From: Orychophragmus violaceus
Taxonomy: Eukaryota > Streptophyta > Magnoliopsida > Brassicales > Brassicaceae
DNA length: 64,000 nt
Direction of reading: 5' to 3'
Assembly (NCBI GenBank): GCA_030180135.1
Contig: CM058236.1
Span: 5,704,001 to 5,768,000 of the forward strand
Positions 17,645-29,906 of the stretch are shown here, in pieces (position 1 is the first letter of the stretch; every line of letters begins with the position of its first letter). Under the pieces are notes generated by a model, which was not told where the DNA came from, made no database searches, and worked only from the letters and a program-made list of their open reading frames with translations. The position numbers were made by a program, and so were the translations under genes.

Positions 17645-19415
17645 ATACATGGGGTTAATCGGTTAAAATATTAATAAATAGAAATGATTGGGAGCCAGGA
17701 GATTAGTAAGTTTACTAATATCAATTTGACGGATTAAAAGAATAAAAAACATAGAAATATGAATTGAAATTAAAGACATAAATAACTGGGAATTAGCCGT
17801 CTATGGAGTTAGTAAGTTTACTAACTCCAATCTAACGGTACAGTAAAGAATAAATCAATAAATTAAACTAATTAAAATAAATATAAGAGTTAAATTAAAA
17901 TTAATTAGGTATGGACTACAGGGTTAGTAAGTCTACTAATCCCAAGGGTAGCAGACTAAACCAGATAAGGAATTAAATTAGGAATTAATCTAAAAATATG
18001 TGTGTTGTTCATGATTGGTGAGTTGATATTATTGATTATTATTCGTGTTTGTCTACTTCGGTGGTTGGCCGGGTAAACTTGTTGTTTGACACTTCCTCCG
18101 GTACAATATTGGGTAAGTTTGGGTTGTGAATACCTATTCCGGTACGGGACCGGGTAGGTCGGGATAATTTAATGAATGGTTATAGGACTTGCGGGATAGA
18201 CTGGGTACTGAGTTGAGTTAGTATTACCTTTGACCTTATCGGTTTGCGTGGTGTTGCAGAGTCCCAGCGAGTCTCATTTTATATTATTGTTATTAGGATT
18301 CTATAGGGTGTGTTAGATCCCGCAAGTCTAGTGATAGAGTTCCGTTGCTTCCATCCCGATTGGATCCTCGGGAGATCTTGGTCAATTCATGTACCTTCGG
18401 GTAGTGGTTCTGGATAGGCGTTAACCTACAGAGTGACGTATGTAGGTTTGTAGTCCGGAGAAACGGGGTCATGTCCTACGTCCGGGCGTCATGGAAACTT
18501 CGGCTATCTAGGGGTAGTCCAAGTTACCGCATATCGATGGACAGAGAACGGTGTCCTAGGTTGTAGGACTTTGTGTTTACGTCAAGGAGTCGTGGGAGGT
18601 TTTAGTTATCATGATATAGCTAAGTGTTCCCGTGGAAGTTATTGAGTTTGTGATTGGGGCCCATGATGTGAATAGCGCGTTAGAGCCGTGTTAGTTTAGA
18701 TCGAGTCTAATCGAGGGCATGTGCCATAGTGTTCTTGATTTCCGTAGTTGCTATTTTATTAATAGAGAATGCTTGTGTGTTGTGGAGCTCATTACGTCTT
18801 GGTAGCACGTGATCGACTATTTCTTTTATTGTTTATATTGTTCGTTATTGTCGGTTATTTTTGGTTTGGGTGGGAATTTTTTAGCATGTGTAGTTGGGAG
18901 CCAATTCACTGGGTAATCTTAGATTTCTCATTAAATTCTTCTTTTGTTTTCTGGTTTTGGCTTAGCTCGGCGGACGCGTAGGCCACTCAGAGTTGATTCG
19001 GGTTGCCTTGGCTACGTTTTGTTTCAATAGACGTTTATTACTTCAGTTTTGGATTTTCAAAGTACCCATAAAATGCTTTTCGATAACCCGTGGAATTGGT
19101 AAAAATAAGTTTAAAATAATTTAAAAGATTTAAAATACTTAAAAGCGAAATTATTCTCTGATATACGGTTAGTCCAAACCGAATACAACTAGTGGAAGCG
19201 GTATAGGTTGAAAATCCTTGTATCATGGAAACAAGTTATACGGAGTCAAAGATGGTTTGGTTCGAGCCATTGACTCAAACTGGACCGTCTCTAGCTTTTG
19301 TATGTAGTGAATCCTTCTCGTTTGGCTAGCACGAGTTCGATTGGTCATGTTCTTGTTTGACTGTTGGCCAGTCAGCTCGTCGGTCAGCGGAGAAACGGGA
19401 AGGGGGCATTACAAA
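17645..19415 (+). repeat. Chromovirus-like LTR, copy 1 (5'-truncated)
   Basis: The part from about 17652 to 18890 is repeated at 20260-21502 with roughly 8-10% difference by eye. The end at 19415 lies just before an initiator-Met primer site, so this is a 5' LTR. An open frame at 18769-18981 with hydrophobic codons has no family resemblance and I do not call it a gene. Confidence 0.7.
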
Positions 19416-19419
19416 AAGG

Positions 19420-19431
19420 TGGTATCAGAGC
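19420..19431 (+). promoter_or_regulatory. Primer-binding site, initiator tRNA-Met type
   Basis: TGGTATCAGAGC follows the LTR end at a spacing of a few bases. The sequence after it (ATGGTTCGACATGG) matches that after the minus-strand site near 1997, supporting a single element family. Confidence 0.85.
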
Positions 19432-20250
19432 ATGGTTCGACATGGATTAGAAATAACCTGTTATAAAAATTTCAATTTTTTATCAATTCAAAACGTGTCG
19501 CCAATGCAACCACTAGGAATCCGAGCCGCGTCCGTCGCCGGGGAAAATGGGGTATGTTAGAGATTTTATTAGGTGAATACTGACCATTTTACGTTTTTTG
19601 CAGTCTTAGTTGCCCTAGGGGGATTGAGGTGTGGGTGTGGTTCGTGACGTTATTATGAGCGACATCAATATGGACGACAGTGAGTCCATTGGATCCGCCC
19701 CAAGTACTCCAGGCCCATACTTCCAGCATGCGGAGTGCTCTCGCATTTTGCAGCCTATCCCAGCACATGTCATCACCGGCGCCGAGCCAGTTACCGCTCC
19801 ACATCACTGTACCATTGTGTCGGTCTTGGAGTTCCGTCATCCGTCCATCCATCACCGTACTTGTGTGAGTTTGCTATGTCCATTGTGTGCTGCATTTAGG
19901 ATAAATGGAGTCAGCATGTAGACCCTGAGATTAATAAAACATAGAATCATAGGAATTCGTACCCGTTATTGAAATACGATAGAAGCCAATTAGAATAACT
20001 AAATAATACGAAATATTAAATGGATAGGATATATACTGCATGGTACATTTAAAATTCAATATCGGGTTGATCGTTAGTAAGTTTGTTGCTTGATGATTGT
20101 TGCATACATGTAGAATGACATGCGTTGGGATATATGCATATATATAAATATTATATGAACCAAATAAATAAACCTATATAAAGAAATTGCGAGACAATTA
20201 AAATACGGATAAAAATAAATAACAAACTGAGAATATTATAATAGAGGTTG
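19432..20250 (+). pseudogene. Truncated leader and gag start of a chromovirus-like element
   Basis: An open frame from the ATG at 19655 to 19921 (about 88 codons) sits where gag should begin. Its Ser/Pro-rich, acidic start is compatible with a gag N-terminus, but no domain is recognisable. It ends without a capsid core or zinc knuckle, and a second LTR copy begins near 20255, so the internal region is almost entirely deleted. I am unsure that the frame is coding at all. Confidence 0.35.
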
Positions 20251-21502
20251 GGATAGTTAGATGGGGTTAATCGAGTTTAAATATTAATAAATAGAAATGA
20301 TTAGGAGTCAGGAGATTAGTAAGTTTACTGATCTCAATCTGACGGATTAAAAGATTAAAACATAGAAATAAGAATTGATTAAAAGACATAAATAACTGGG
20401 AATGAGCCGTCTAGGGAATTAGTAAGTTTACTAACTTCAATCTAGCGGTAAATTAAAGAATAAATCAATAAATTAAACTAAGTAAATAAAATAAATATAA
20501 GAGTTAAATTAAAATGAATTAAGTATGGGCTACGAGGTTAGTAAGTCTACTAATCCCAAGAGTAGCAGACTAAACCGGATAAATAATTAAATTAGGAATT
20601 AATCTATAAATCTATATGTTGTTTATGATTAATGAGTTGATATTAGGGATTATTATACGTGTTTGTCTACTCCGGTGTTGGGCCGGGTAAACTTGTTTTT
20701 TGACACTTACTCTGGTAAGGAATTTGGTAAGTCTGGGTTGTGAATACTATTCTGGTACGGACCGGGTAGGTCGGGATAAGTTAATGAATGCTGATAGGAC
20801 TTGCGGGATAGATTGGGTACTGTGTTGAGTTAGTATTACATTTGTCCTTACCGGTTTGCATGGTGTCGTAGAGTCCCATCGAGTCTCATTTTTTATATTA
20901 TTGTTATTAGGATTCTATAGGGTGCATTAGATTCCGCAAGTCTAGTGATAACGTTCCGGTGTTTTTATCCCGATTGGATCCTCGAGAGATATTGGTAAGT
21001 TCATTTAACTTCGGGTAGTGGTTCTGGATAGGCGTTAACCTACTGAGTGACGGCGGTAGGTGTGTAATCCGGAGAAACGGGGTCATGTCCTAGGGCCAGT
21101 CTGCATGGAAACTATGGCTATTTAGTGGTAGTCGGAGTCACCATGTATCGATGGACAGAGAACAGTTTCCTAGGTCATAGGACTTTGTGTTTACGTCTAG
21201 TAGTCGTGAAGGGTTTAAGTTTTCATGGGATATCTAAGTGTTCTTGTGGAAGTTACCGAGTTCGTGATTGGGGCCCATGGTGTGAAGATTTCCTTAGAGC
21301 CACGTTAGTTTAAATCGAGTCTAATCAAGGGCATGTGCCACGGTGTTCTCGATTTTCGTAATTGCTATTTTTTAATAGAGAATGCTTGTCTGTTGTGGAG
21401 CTCATTACGTCTTGGTAGCACGTGATCAACTATTTCTTTTATTGTTGATATTGTTCGTTATTGTCTCTTATTTTGGGTTTGGGTGGGAATTTTTTTAGCA
21501 TG
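20251..21502 (+). repeat. Chromovirus-like LTR, copy 2 (3'-truncated)
   Basis: This aligns with 17652-18890 throughout, including 'ggagaaacggggtcatgtccta' type words and the 'ttctggataggcgttaacc' block, then diverges at about 21502. Primer-site-proximal LTR sequence is missing. The pair with copy 1 suggests the LTRs of one internally deleted element, but 8-10% divergence makes it old. Confidence 0.7.
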
Positions 21503-23200
21503 CATCACTAGAACACTCGACCTCATTCCCAGAATCCGGCTTATGCCTCTTACTGCCCATCTAACAATGAATATCGTTAAGGTCCCAAATGACACAATCT
21601 GACAACTTTATAAACACTCTTTTACCAATTTTTTTAATAATTATATATATATTTTTTACTTATACTAGCTTTTCTTGGATTTTTTTTTAACATTATGGCA
21701 TCAAAATATTATTTTTATAATTTACAATTCTTAAACCCCACGTAATGTAGTTAATAAAATATTACCATGCCATACGTTAGCTAGTAATTATGTTGTACTG
21801 GATATTATTATTACCACGATAATTAAATAGTTAATATATTATAAGTATTATATATTATTTTTATCATGGTAGTTATTTTATTCAATTTTATTGAAACCAA
21901 CGAATAACACAATATTTACTAATGGATTATTAGGATAACTCTTTTAATCTTATTATCATAATAAAGTTAATTAATTTATAACACACATTATATGGTTCCA
22001 ATTTATAATATGATAATTAGTATGCTAATTAGTTTAACATAATAATTATATATACTAACTAGTTTAACAAGATATTTTTATAGTGTGCTATGTGGTTTAA
22101 CATTATTTATTCTATATTATCTTATTATAAATACCCGTTATTATTATTAGTATATTACAATTGTCATATATTATTATTAACACCTAATATTTGATATAAT
22201 ATGTTATTATAACTGTTAGTATGTTAATTAGTAGATAATTAAATTAACATGATAATATATAATGGTTGATGAATATTATCCGTCTGACTTGGAAACTAGA
22301 TATTATGAGTAATGATATTATTATAATCTTTGTATTAATTAAAAAGTTATTTTGGCTTTACATTTATTTTTAAAATGGTTGATTACTAATTTGTTATTAA
22401 TTAAATTAGGCTAATTATTATATTAACCTTAATTTATATTGATGATTTTATCATGTTTTTTAAATTTATTATAGATATATACATAACCTTGGATAAAAAA
22501 TGGGATGATAAATATAAAATATTTATGAAAATCTTTTAAATTTTATTTTGGAGATATACATAACCTCAAATAAAAAATAAAAAAGTAAGATGAGATGATA
22601 AATATGAAAATATTTATGAAGATTTTAATTTTGTTTTAGAGGTATACATAACCTTTAATAAAAAATACAAAATAATATGATAAATATGAAAATATTTATG
22701 AATATTTTAAATATCAATAAATATTATTTTGAATTTTATATATTAAACTCGTATTATTTATATAAATTTTTAATTTATAAATATCAATACTAAAATATTT
22801 TAATAATTTATTTATGTATTGATTTTTATACATAAAAAATATAATAAAAATTTATTTATTACTATAAGTTTTATTTATAATAATTATAAAATATTTTACT
22901 AAATATAATTATGTTTGTATGTTTAATTATAAATAGTCTCATATAGATTTTTATAATATTATTATTGTTGCTAAATTAATTTAATAATTTTTATTTTTAA
23001 AAATTTATGTTTAATGATAGTCTGCTAGCGAATCATTTTAGTCAACATAAATTATAATGATATTTATGAGATAACATTTTATTCTCTTTCGTATTTTTCT
23101 AATTTTTGAATTAACTAAATAGTTAATAAATCGATTATTTATGTATATTCATTAACATCTCTCTTTATCAATCAAATCAGTAATGAGACCCAAAGTGTTG
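21503..23200. other. AT-rich sequence without genes
   Basis: Strongly A+T-rich, with no coding region, primer site or recognisable element end. It may be old intergenic DNA or the remains of the target for the flanking elements. A short tandem repeat lies at 22474-22710. Confidence 0.6.
22474..22710. repeat. Three imperfect tandem units of about 77-88 bp
   Basis: Each unit starts with a variant of GATATACATAACCT, followed by an A-rich run, then GATAAATATGAAAATATTTATGAA and a T-rich tail. Units begin at about 22474, 22552 and 22640. They are too short and too few for a centromeric satellite. Confidence 0.75.
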
Positions 23201-23905
23201 AGATTTGAAATTTGAAGGTCAGTGTGAATGTAATATGTTTGTTGATTAATCAATCAAATCGGAGAAGCATAACAAGGGTTTGTTTAACATGTCATTAGAT
23301 GTTAAGGAAAGTGACCCCTATGTTAGTTTATTAGTGCAAGATTGTTAATTAGTTGGTACCAAAATTCGTATTCGTATTTGGGCCGATAAAGTCCAAAGAC
23401 CTTACTCTTAAACATGTTGATATTAAAGACATCGTTTCGGTCTAAACCAAAACACATCTTATCTTTACCTTATCAACTGGAAAACGATCGCATATTAAAG
23501 AAGATGTGCTTGTTATTCAAGTCAACCGTTGAGCTAGTTTAGTGAAAGGCAAATCACTATAAAACAGGTCAACAGTCCACAGATCGCGGAGATTGTTCCG
23601 ACAAGAGTACTACGAGATATACATGGTGGAGAGTTAGTCTAATAATGTATAAAAAGAGTTTGATGGCTTTAATTCAAGGACCTTCTCTTTCACATACTTT
23701 TTACACTCAATCAGCTCTACGAGCTCACTATAAACTCTCTCTTGAGACCCATTTTGTAATATTTTTTCATAAATAAAAGATAATTACAAAACTCATACTC
23801 GTTTTAGATAGTTCTTTGAAACATCAAATGATTTTTGAGGTTCTAGCCCTGCAAAAATTCCACCTTCCAAATTACAAATCTCTAGTGTGGATTTTCGGAT
23901 CCACA
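23200..23905 (+). repeat. Probable LTR end upstream of a TGGCGCCGT primer site
   Basis: The sequence has LTR-like features: a TATA box (TATAAAAAG near 23648), an AATAAA-like signal near 23770 and a primer-like site directly after it. The start is not definable and no second copy is in the window, so the left boundary is approximate. Confidence 0.45.
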
Positions 23906-23908
23906 TTT

Positions 23909-23922
23909 TGGCGCCGTATGTG
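23909..23922 (+). promoter_or_regulatory. Primer-binding site of a Tat-like element
   Basis: TGGCGCCGTATGTG resembles the TGGCGCCGTCTGTG-type sites of Tat-lineage gypsy elements. It shares only the first nine bases with the tRNA-Asp sites of the Athila-like elements here. Confidence 0.55.
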
Positions 23923-24035
23923 AGGATGATTAAAGTATCCTCTATCAAAAAGATCTGATAAAAGATCACGAAAAACGTAATTGGTGTTGAACAAACAGAA
24001 ATCGCGAGATCTGACTTGAAACAAGTTGACCCCAC

Positions 24036-25933
24036 CGGTTGACGCTCCCATGGGAATAGACTTAACAGGCTCTGGAAATGCAACTCAGCCCTCATACGAT
24101 GTTGCAGATCCAAGCTTACCGTGATCTAACACTACGTCTGAAGACAATCTCCCTGATGCGAAAAATTCTGCTACAGATCGCACAAACCCTTAGGTCTGGA
24201 TAAGTTCTGACGAAAATCCGACTGATCAGGGCCGAAACTTGACCAGAACTTACCCGAGGACCATCTCTCCACGAGTGACATGACTTGTGAGATCTATCCA
24301 AAACAATCTGTCCGAGATCCATAACATGCTCTCAACGTTAGTTGACAAGGCTCTAAGACACGAATCGACAACTCGAGGTCTAACAGCACGGTTAGACCAA
24401 GAAGAGCGAGATCTCGCAAATAGATTCACTAAGATCTCCCAATCATGGATCCCTAGCAGGTCGAGACTTCTCCCCAATGGAAGAAGTCCACCTTCGTGAA
24501 CGTGTCTGAACTTCTCTGAGGTCTACGTCATTCCTGATGCCTCAAGACAGTTCACCACCCCAATACGAACTAGAGGGTATCAAACGCTTCCCACTTTCAT
24601 GAGATCGGCATCGTTAACTACAAACTTGATGAACTCTAACGGCATGGGAACATCAAATCATTTGATTACACATCTGCCCTCTCTAGCCCTTGTGCTTCCA
24701 GGATGTGAACCATCCAGATCCATGTGGCTCAGGGTGTGCAATATCACTTCCACGTCGAGGCAACCTCCATAGCTCTCTGCCAGTACCAGCTCTGGAACTC
24801 AATTCAACTTTGGACCTCCCGAACTGGGAAACGGTAAGACAAATGGTCAACCAAACACGCAGACCTATCACTATACTGCAACAAGGGGTTGTCGGCCCCA
24901 AATATTTTCAAAGATACGTTGATCACACGAACCCTGAACTAAAACATATGAATAATAGAGTTCAATCAGCCATAAGTTTATCTCCCGATATTGACAGGGT
25001 AATCGAAGAAACTTGACAAAATCCCTTCACAGAAAGGATTGCTATTACTCGCATCTTAGATGCATCTAAAATCAGATTTCCATAATTCTCTTGAAAAGAA
25101 GATTCTCGAGCTCACATCAGAGCGTTTAAACTAGAAATAGTTTGCGTGCACCTGAACGATTACGAGAAAGAAGCAGGCAATTGCCGCTTCATTTTATAAA
25201 CTTTTGTTGCACCTGCCTTAGAATGGTTCGCAGTTTTGGAAGAAAATTTCATAGATAACTTCAACCAGATCACTTCAGTTTTCCTGAAGCACTACCCCGT
25301 GTACATACATGAACAAGCCCCAGAGGCCGACCTTTGGGCAATCTCTCAAGGTCAAAACGAATCTTTTTGAATCTCCATAGGTTCAAAGAGATCAAATCCA
25401 AAATCACGAACCCAAACGAGGTAGTAGCTCTAAGAGCACTCAAACACGGACTCTGGTAAACTTTCAGATTTTGCAAGGTGCTCGAATTCAGATAGGTAGT
25501 CCCACTTGATGACATGCTCCATCGAGCATCATCTTTTGCGCTTCATGAAGAAGAGATTAAAACCATCACGGAAAGCCACAAAAATTTTGCGGCACTGCAA
25601 ACAACTCGAACAGGAATTCGAGAAACGATTCAAAGGATAAAGATCAAGGTAAACACAACTCCACCATCGAAGATTTGACCAAGTCCAAAAAACCCTTTGA
25701 TAAGAGAAAATCTTGCAAGTATCATAACAAGAATGGACATTCCTCCGAGGAATGTCAAAGCAAAGCTCGTCTCACAGCTGAAAAAGCTAAAACCAAAACT
25801 TCAGGAGTGCAGACTCCTGAAGAAGACGAGCTCCCACCTAATCATGATACAAGCAAGGCCACCTCCAGCAAGGGGAGCCGAAGTACCGAGGAAGAGACCC
25901 CTGAGTCTCCAACACAAGATTTCCTAAAGGGAC
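24036..25933 (+). pseudogene. Decayed gag of a Tat-like Ty3/gypsy element
   Basis: Fragments in several frames read in order as a long gag. There is a helical N-terminal part (24287-24499); a middle part (24690-25016); a capsid-like core (about 25100-25370) with recognisable ALEWFAVLEENFIDNF and DLWAISQGQNESF blocks; and a zinc knuckle of the CxxHxxxxHxxxxC type (CKYHNKNGHSSEEC, starting at about 25714) before an acidic tail. Many stops and frameshifts interrupt it. Element 2 inserted after 25933. No protease or RT of the same element is recognisable on the far side. Gag would form the particle; this copy is dead. The Tat assignment rests on the zinc-knuckle spacing and the primer site. Confidence 0.65.
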
Positions 25934-27131
25934 TGATATATCATGGTTTTTACCCATTTTAGACCATGATATAGATGTGTTTTTAGTGTCTTTTGTCTTT
26001 GTTTAGAGTCTTTTACAGGTATAATCAGGTTTGGAGCTAAATTGGAGATAATGGAGCATTTTGGAGATTTTTGGAGTGTTTGGCCGAGAGATAGAGTTCA
26101 CTGTCCGAAACAGAGGAAGGTGTCGATCGTTGCACTCTAGCATCGATCGATGCACCAGCGAGATGGGCCAAAAACTCGGCGGTTTAGAAGAATCAAGTTA
26201 TTGCACTTTGATCCAGAAGTTCCTGATATTTACAAAGAAGCCCTTGGCCGAGATTATACCTATATAATCAAGTTTTAGTTGTTTTTATTAGATACGCTTT
26301 CATAATTAAGAGCAGAGGATTTTTAGAGCTTTTGGGGCTGATCTGAACCTATTACATCATCTGTATTTGGAGAAGATTTCGAACCCCTTTTACTCTTATT
26401 CTTTTATGCAATTTATTCATCATATGATCATGTTTTCATTATCTATGTCTGAGTAGATTCCTTGTTAGGTTTAGGGTTTCTCACATAGGATTTCATGACT
26501 TGCTAGACTTGTTCAAATTCAGTTAAGGATTCAAACTATATCTGTTCTTCAATTTAATTGTGCTTAAAGCTAGTTCTAACATGATCAATTAGAATCTAGA
26601 TCTTAGGTTGCTAAATACGTCACGGAAGTGGGGTTTAGGAATCTGAACTAATTAAATTGGGCAATTAAACTTTGCGCAAACGGAAGTTTGGTTTAGGATA
26701 ATTGTGAACATATCAAACTTGGGATTAATGCTAGTTTAATCTGTTAGTTCTCGCAAACGAAAGTTTGGTTTGCTGCACTTAGACTTAGAGAATTATCGCA
26801 AAGGAATTTGGTTAATTCTATATCTGTGTTTTGAGTTCTAGAACTGTGCTTAATTAGATCCTTGCTGAATGAACTGTCTGCTTGTCTGATTTCCTGAGAA
26901 TACCCTAGGCTTGACGCTTTTAATTACTTGCCTTCACAACCGTTAATCTATGCTACTGATTTACTTTCTCGCACCGCTTTCAATTCAATCACATTGCTTA
27001 TTTCTAGTATTAGTCTCTACTGTTCTGATCTATTGAGACCAAGTATCCCTGTGGATTCGATAACCCTATATACTACTTTGACATTGCTGTTCACTTGCAG
27101 TTTAGTATAGGGATAAACTTTGAGCCTATCA
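25934..27131 (+). repeat. 5' LTR of element 2
   Basis: Bounded by TGATATATCATGG and CCTATCA. CGATCG pair at 26124 and 26144. TATA box TATATAA at 26261, about 110 bp downstream of the pair as in elements 1 and 3. The terminal inverted repeat ATATCATGGT / ACCATGATAT is intact. Confidence 0.95.
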
Positions 27132-27137
27132 AGTTTT

Positions 27138-27155
27138 TGGCGCCGTTGCCGGGGA
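27138..27155 (+). promoter_or_regulatory. Primer-binding site of element 2, tRNA-Asp type
   Basis: An exact match to the 18-base site of element 1, with the same short spacer after the LTR. Confidence 0.9.
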
Positions 27156-27355
27156 ATCTTAGAGTCTTCGATAGCTTAGAGCTTAGGGTTTTACTAGGAT
27201 TTTTCTTTTTCTTTTCGTTTTTTTTTTATTTTCTTATTTTTGCTGATTTATTTTTCTGTTTTTCTCTGATTTCGCATTGCATCGATCGACGCCCTTCTTG
27301 CATCGATCGACACACTTCGCTGAATCACCGAGAATACTAAGAGATCGTCAGGACG

Positions 27356-28570
27356 ATGTGTCGGAATGATATCTTCAGCTCAGGGATTGACAGTTCACAG
27401 ATAGCTGGGTTGAAGAACCAAGTTGACTCTCTGCATAGTCTTCTACTTGGAAAGTATGCACAAGAAGCTAACCATTGCGTTGAAGGAACTGGATTCTATA
27501 GTCACGGATCTGCTTTTCAGAAACCCTTTACAAGGAGTTGTAGTGTTTCTTCTTACCAAGTACCGCCTGCACCTACAGCTCATGAGAGCAGAATGGAAAT
27601 CATGATGGATCAGTACCTTGAGAGACAACAACAGATTGATAGGTCCTTCAACTCAAAGATGGATGCTTTGTATGAAGACTTGAATGAGAAGTTCGAATCT
27701 TTGAACACACATATGGAGGAGCTGGATATCAAAATTGAACGAAGAGATGTAGCAATAGAGAGGCAGAATGAAGCTAAGAGAGCTGAACGGAAGCTGCACA
27801 TCAATGCTGTGAACATAAGGGATGAGATTGAGTTGCTAGGTGAAGAAGAGAGCATAATCTCGGATTTTCTAGATGAATATTGTCTGCCTGATACATGCAC
27901 CGATCGACACCCCCTCAGTGACGATCGACACGCCATTCTGACGGCAATTTCGAGTTCTTTCGAGAAACAAAATCGCCTTGCATCGATCGACACACATCAT
28001 GCAACGATCGACACAGAACGCAGACATGTCCAGAAACCTGCAACAGTACCAGAACGAGCCTACAAGCCCCCAGTGCCATATCCTAAGGTTCCCAAACCTT
28101 CCAAACAAGAGCTAGAAGTGGCTAACTGCATAAAAGTGATGGATAAGAAGGTGAATAAAACACCACCAGTTGAAACTTCGCGAGTTCATGAAAAGAAGGT
28201 GATCTCCACTGATGATCATCTGAAAGAAGAAGTTCAGATTGGTGGAACTACAGTATCTGATAGTGGAGAAAAGAAGATGGCGGTTCCTCTTGAACCTGCT
28301 CTAACATCTTCAGTACCTGCAACTGCTCATAAGCAGAAAGCTCCAGACATCAGATATACATCAAAGGTTAGGTACAAATCACCTAAGCTTAAACCTTCTG
28401 ACCACATTATTTTGAATGCAGGAAAACGCAGTAGACCACCCAAGCTTCGCTCCCGCCCTGATTCTGATTACTCATTCCTTGGAAGATCTCATGATCTGAA
28501 TGCTTATACGCCACCTTGGATGAGGAGACATTCACAGAGACACTCAAAGTCTCTGTTGAAACCGCCATGA
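27356..28570 (+). CDS. Gag-linker protein of element 2 (gag core and protease deleted)
   Basis: 404 aa from the ATG at 27356, just after a leader motif pair (CGATCG at 27283 and 27304). Residues about 60-135 match the linker and coiled-coil region of the element 1 protein (VPPAPTAHESRMEIMMDQ, then a heptad-rich stretch with FESLNTHMEELD). Residues about 175-225 hold two motif pairs in the coding sequence. The rest is Lys/Pro-rich and ends in the shared tail (YTPPWMRRHSQRHSKSLLKPP region). Capsid core and protease are absent, yet the frame is open over 404 codons in a young element. It may bind Gag through the coiled coil, or it may be a by-product kept open by recency; neither is shown. Confidence 0.75.
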   Translation: MCRNDIFSSGIDSSQIAGLKNQVDSLHSLLLGKYAQEANHCVEGTGFYSHGSAFQKPFTRSCSVSSYQVPPAPTAHESRMEIMMDQYLERQQQIDRSFNSKMDALYEDLNEKFESLNTHMEELDIKIERRDVAIERQNEAKRAERKLHINAVNIRDEIELLGEEESIISDFLDEYCLPDTCTDRHPLSDDRHAILTAISSSFEKQNRLASIDTHHATIDTERRHVQKPATVPERAYKPPVPYPKVPKPSKQELEVANCIKVMDKKVNKTPPVETSRVHEKKVISTDDHLKEEVQIGGTTVSDSGEKKMAVPLEPALTSSVPATAHKQKAPDIRYTSKVRYKSPKLKPSDHIILNAGKRSRPPKLRSRPDSDYSFLGRSHDLNAYTPPWMRRHSQRHSKSLLKPP

Positions 28571-29906
28571 GTCCAATCTCTTTCTGATAGGTCAAGCTAT
28601 TGACCTTAAACAAGCGTTGGGTGGGAGGCAACCCACCATTAGGTACTGGTGTTTTTCTACTTAATTTTTGGTGTTTTTGTTAGGATTTTACGTTTGTTTT
28701 TGTTTCTGGTGAGTTTATGTTTGCAGGTCTCGGTTAAATCGCAGTGCAAAGATCGACGCACTTCTGTGTCGATCGTCACAACACGAAAGGAATCGCATTG
28801 CAGCGATCGTTGCGGTCCTGAGCAACGATCGACTATACACGAAAATCGCCAAGTAACGGTCGATGCACTTAGTGCAACGATCGATGCTTAGCGACAGAGG
28901 TAACCCGACAGACATAATTTCACCTTTTCAATTTTTATTTTCTTTTTACCGATCCTTCGCTGGACACTACTGGGGACAGTGTGTCTTAAGTGTGGGGGAG
29001 GTGCTACTGACTTTTGTTTTCTGTTTTCTTAAGAGTCAGTCCGTTTTTCAAAATTTTTTGTTTTATTGAGTCAAAATTGTTTAAGTAAGAAACTATGATT
29101 TTCTGAGAAGATTTACAAGACTTGCAGGAACTTAAGTAACCATTGGGATGAAGTTGCAGGATCACAGATCAACCTACTGGGAACACCCACATCACTTCAG
29201 GTATCAGAGGATCCTTTACTGACTTCAACTTTAATACTGACTTAGATTTCTCACCTAAGGGCTTGGTATACTTTGTGTCGGATTCCCTTGTTAGTTCTGA
29301 CACAGCCTGTCAACCTATCCTATTTAGTTCCCTTCTCCCCTTCTGTAAAGTAAAAAAAAAAAAATATATAATAAACTGAGGATGAGTTAGTAACTCCGAA
29401 GTGGTCATGAGAATGGTAGCAAACACTATTTTCTCTCATGTGATCCATGGAATGTGTCCAAAGTACACCCCATAACGGGAAGAACACTGATAAAAAAAAT
29501 AAAATGATACCCAGTGGGGAAAAATCAGTTGTTAAAGAAGGGAAAGAGAAGAAAGGGACTAGAGAAAGATAGTATGGTGGTCTAGAGCTGATAAGGTAAG
29601 AATCCATGTGCCCTTTGATCGATACTCCTTAGGTGAGACCGCACTTAAATACTTGCAGAAGTCAGTAGGGAGAATTTGAATGCTTGAATGTGATTGTGGA
29701 GTTTACCTAGGACAGTTGCTAAGTGTGGGGGAAGTACATTGTGGTCTTGATATCCTGTGATTGATTCTTGCAGTGGTTTACTAAGGGGAATCTGAGTATT
29801 GTAGCTTCTAGGATGAAATGAGTTTCTGAAGAGTTTTCAAACCTCTTCACCATGCTTTAGTTCTATGTTTTGCTTGAGGGCAAGCAAAGGCTAAGTGTGG
29901 GGGAGT
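28571..29906 (+). other. 3' non-coding region of element 2
   Basis: Hairpin I (about 28592) and hairpin II (about 28617-28634) follow the stop codon. Three motif pairs lie at about 28745-28890. AAGTGTGGGGGA tracts lie near 28990, near 29722 and at 29893-29906, where the last abuts the LTR. An antisense open frame of 95 codons (29607 to 29320) corresponds to those at 53807-53544 and 63988-63665. Confidence 0.8.

Noticed and set aside
21503..23200. Centromeric satellite
   Set aside because: No roughly 180-bp tandem monomer is visible; the only tandem units are three imperfect copies of about 80 bp.
27443..28108. Minus-strand frames opposite the element 2 gene
   Set aside because: They are shadows of the plus-strand coding frame, with no family resemblance.
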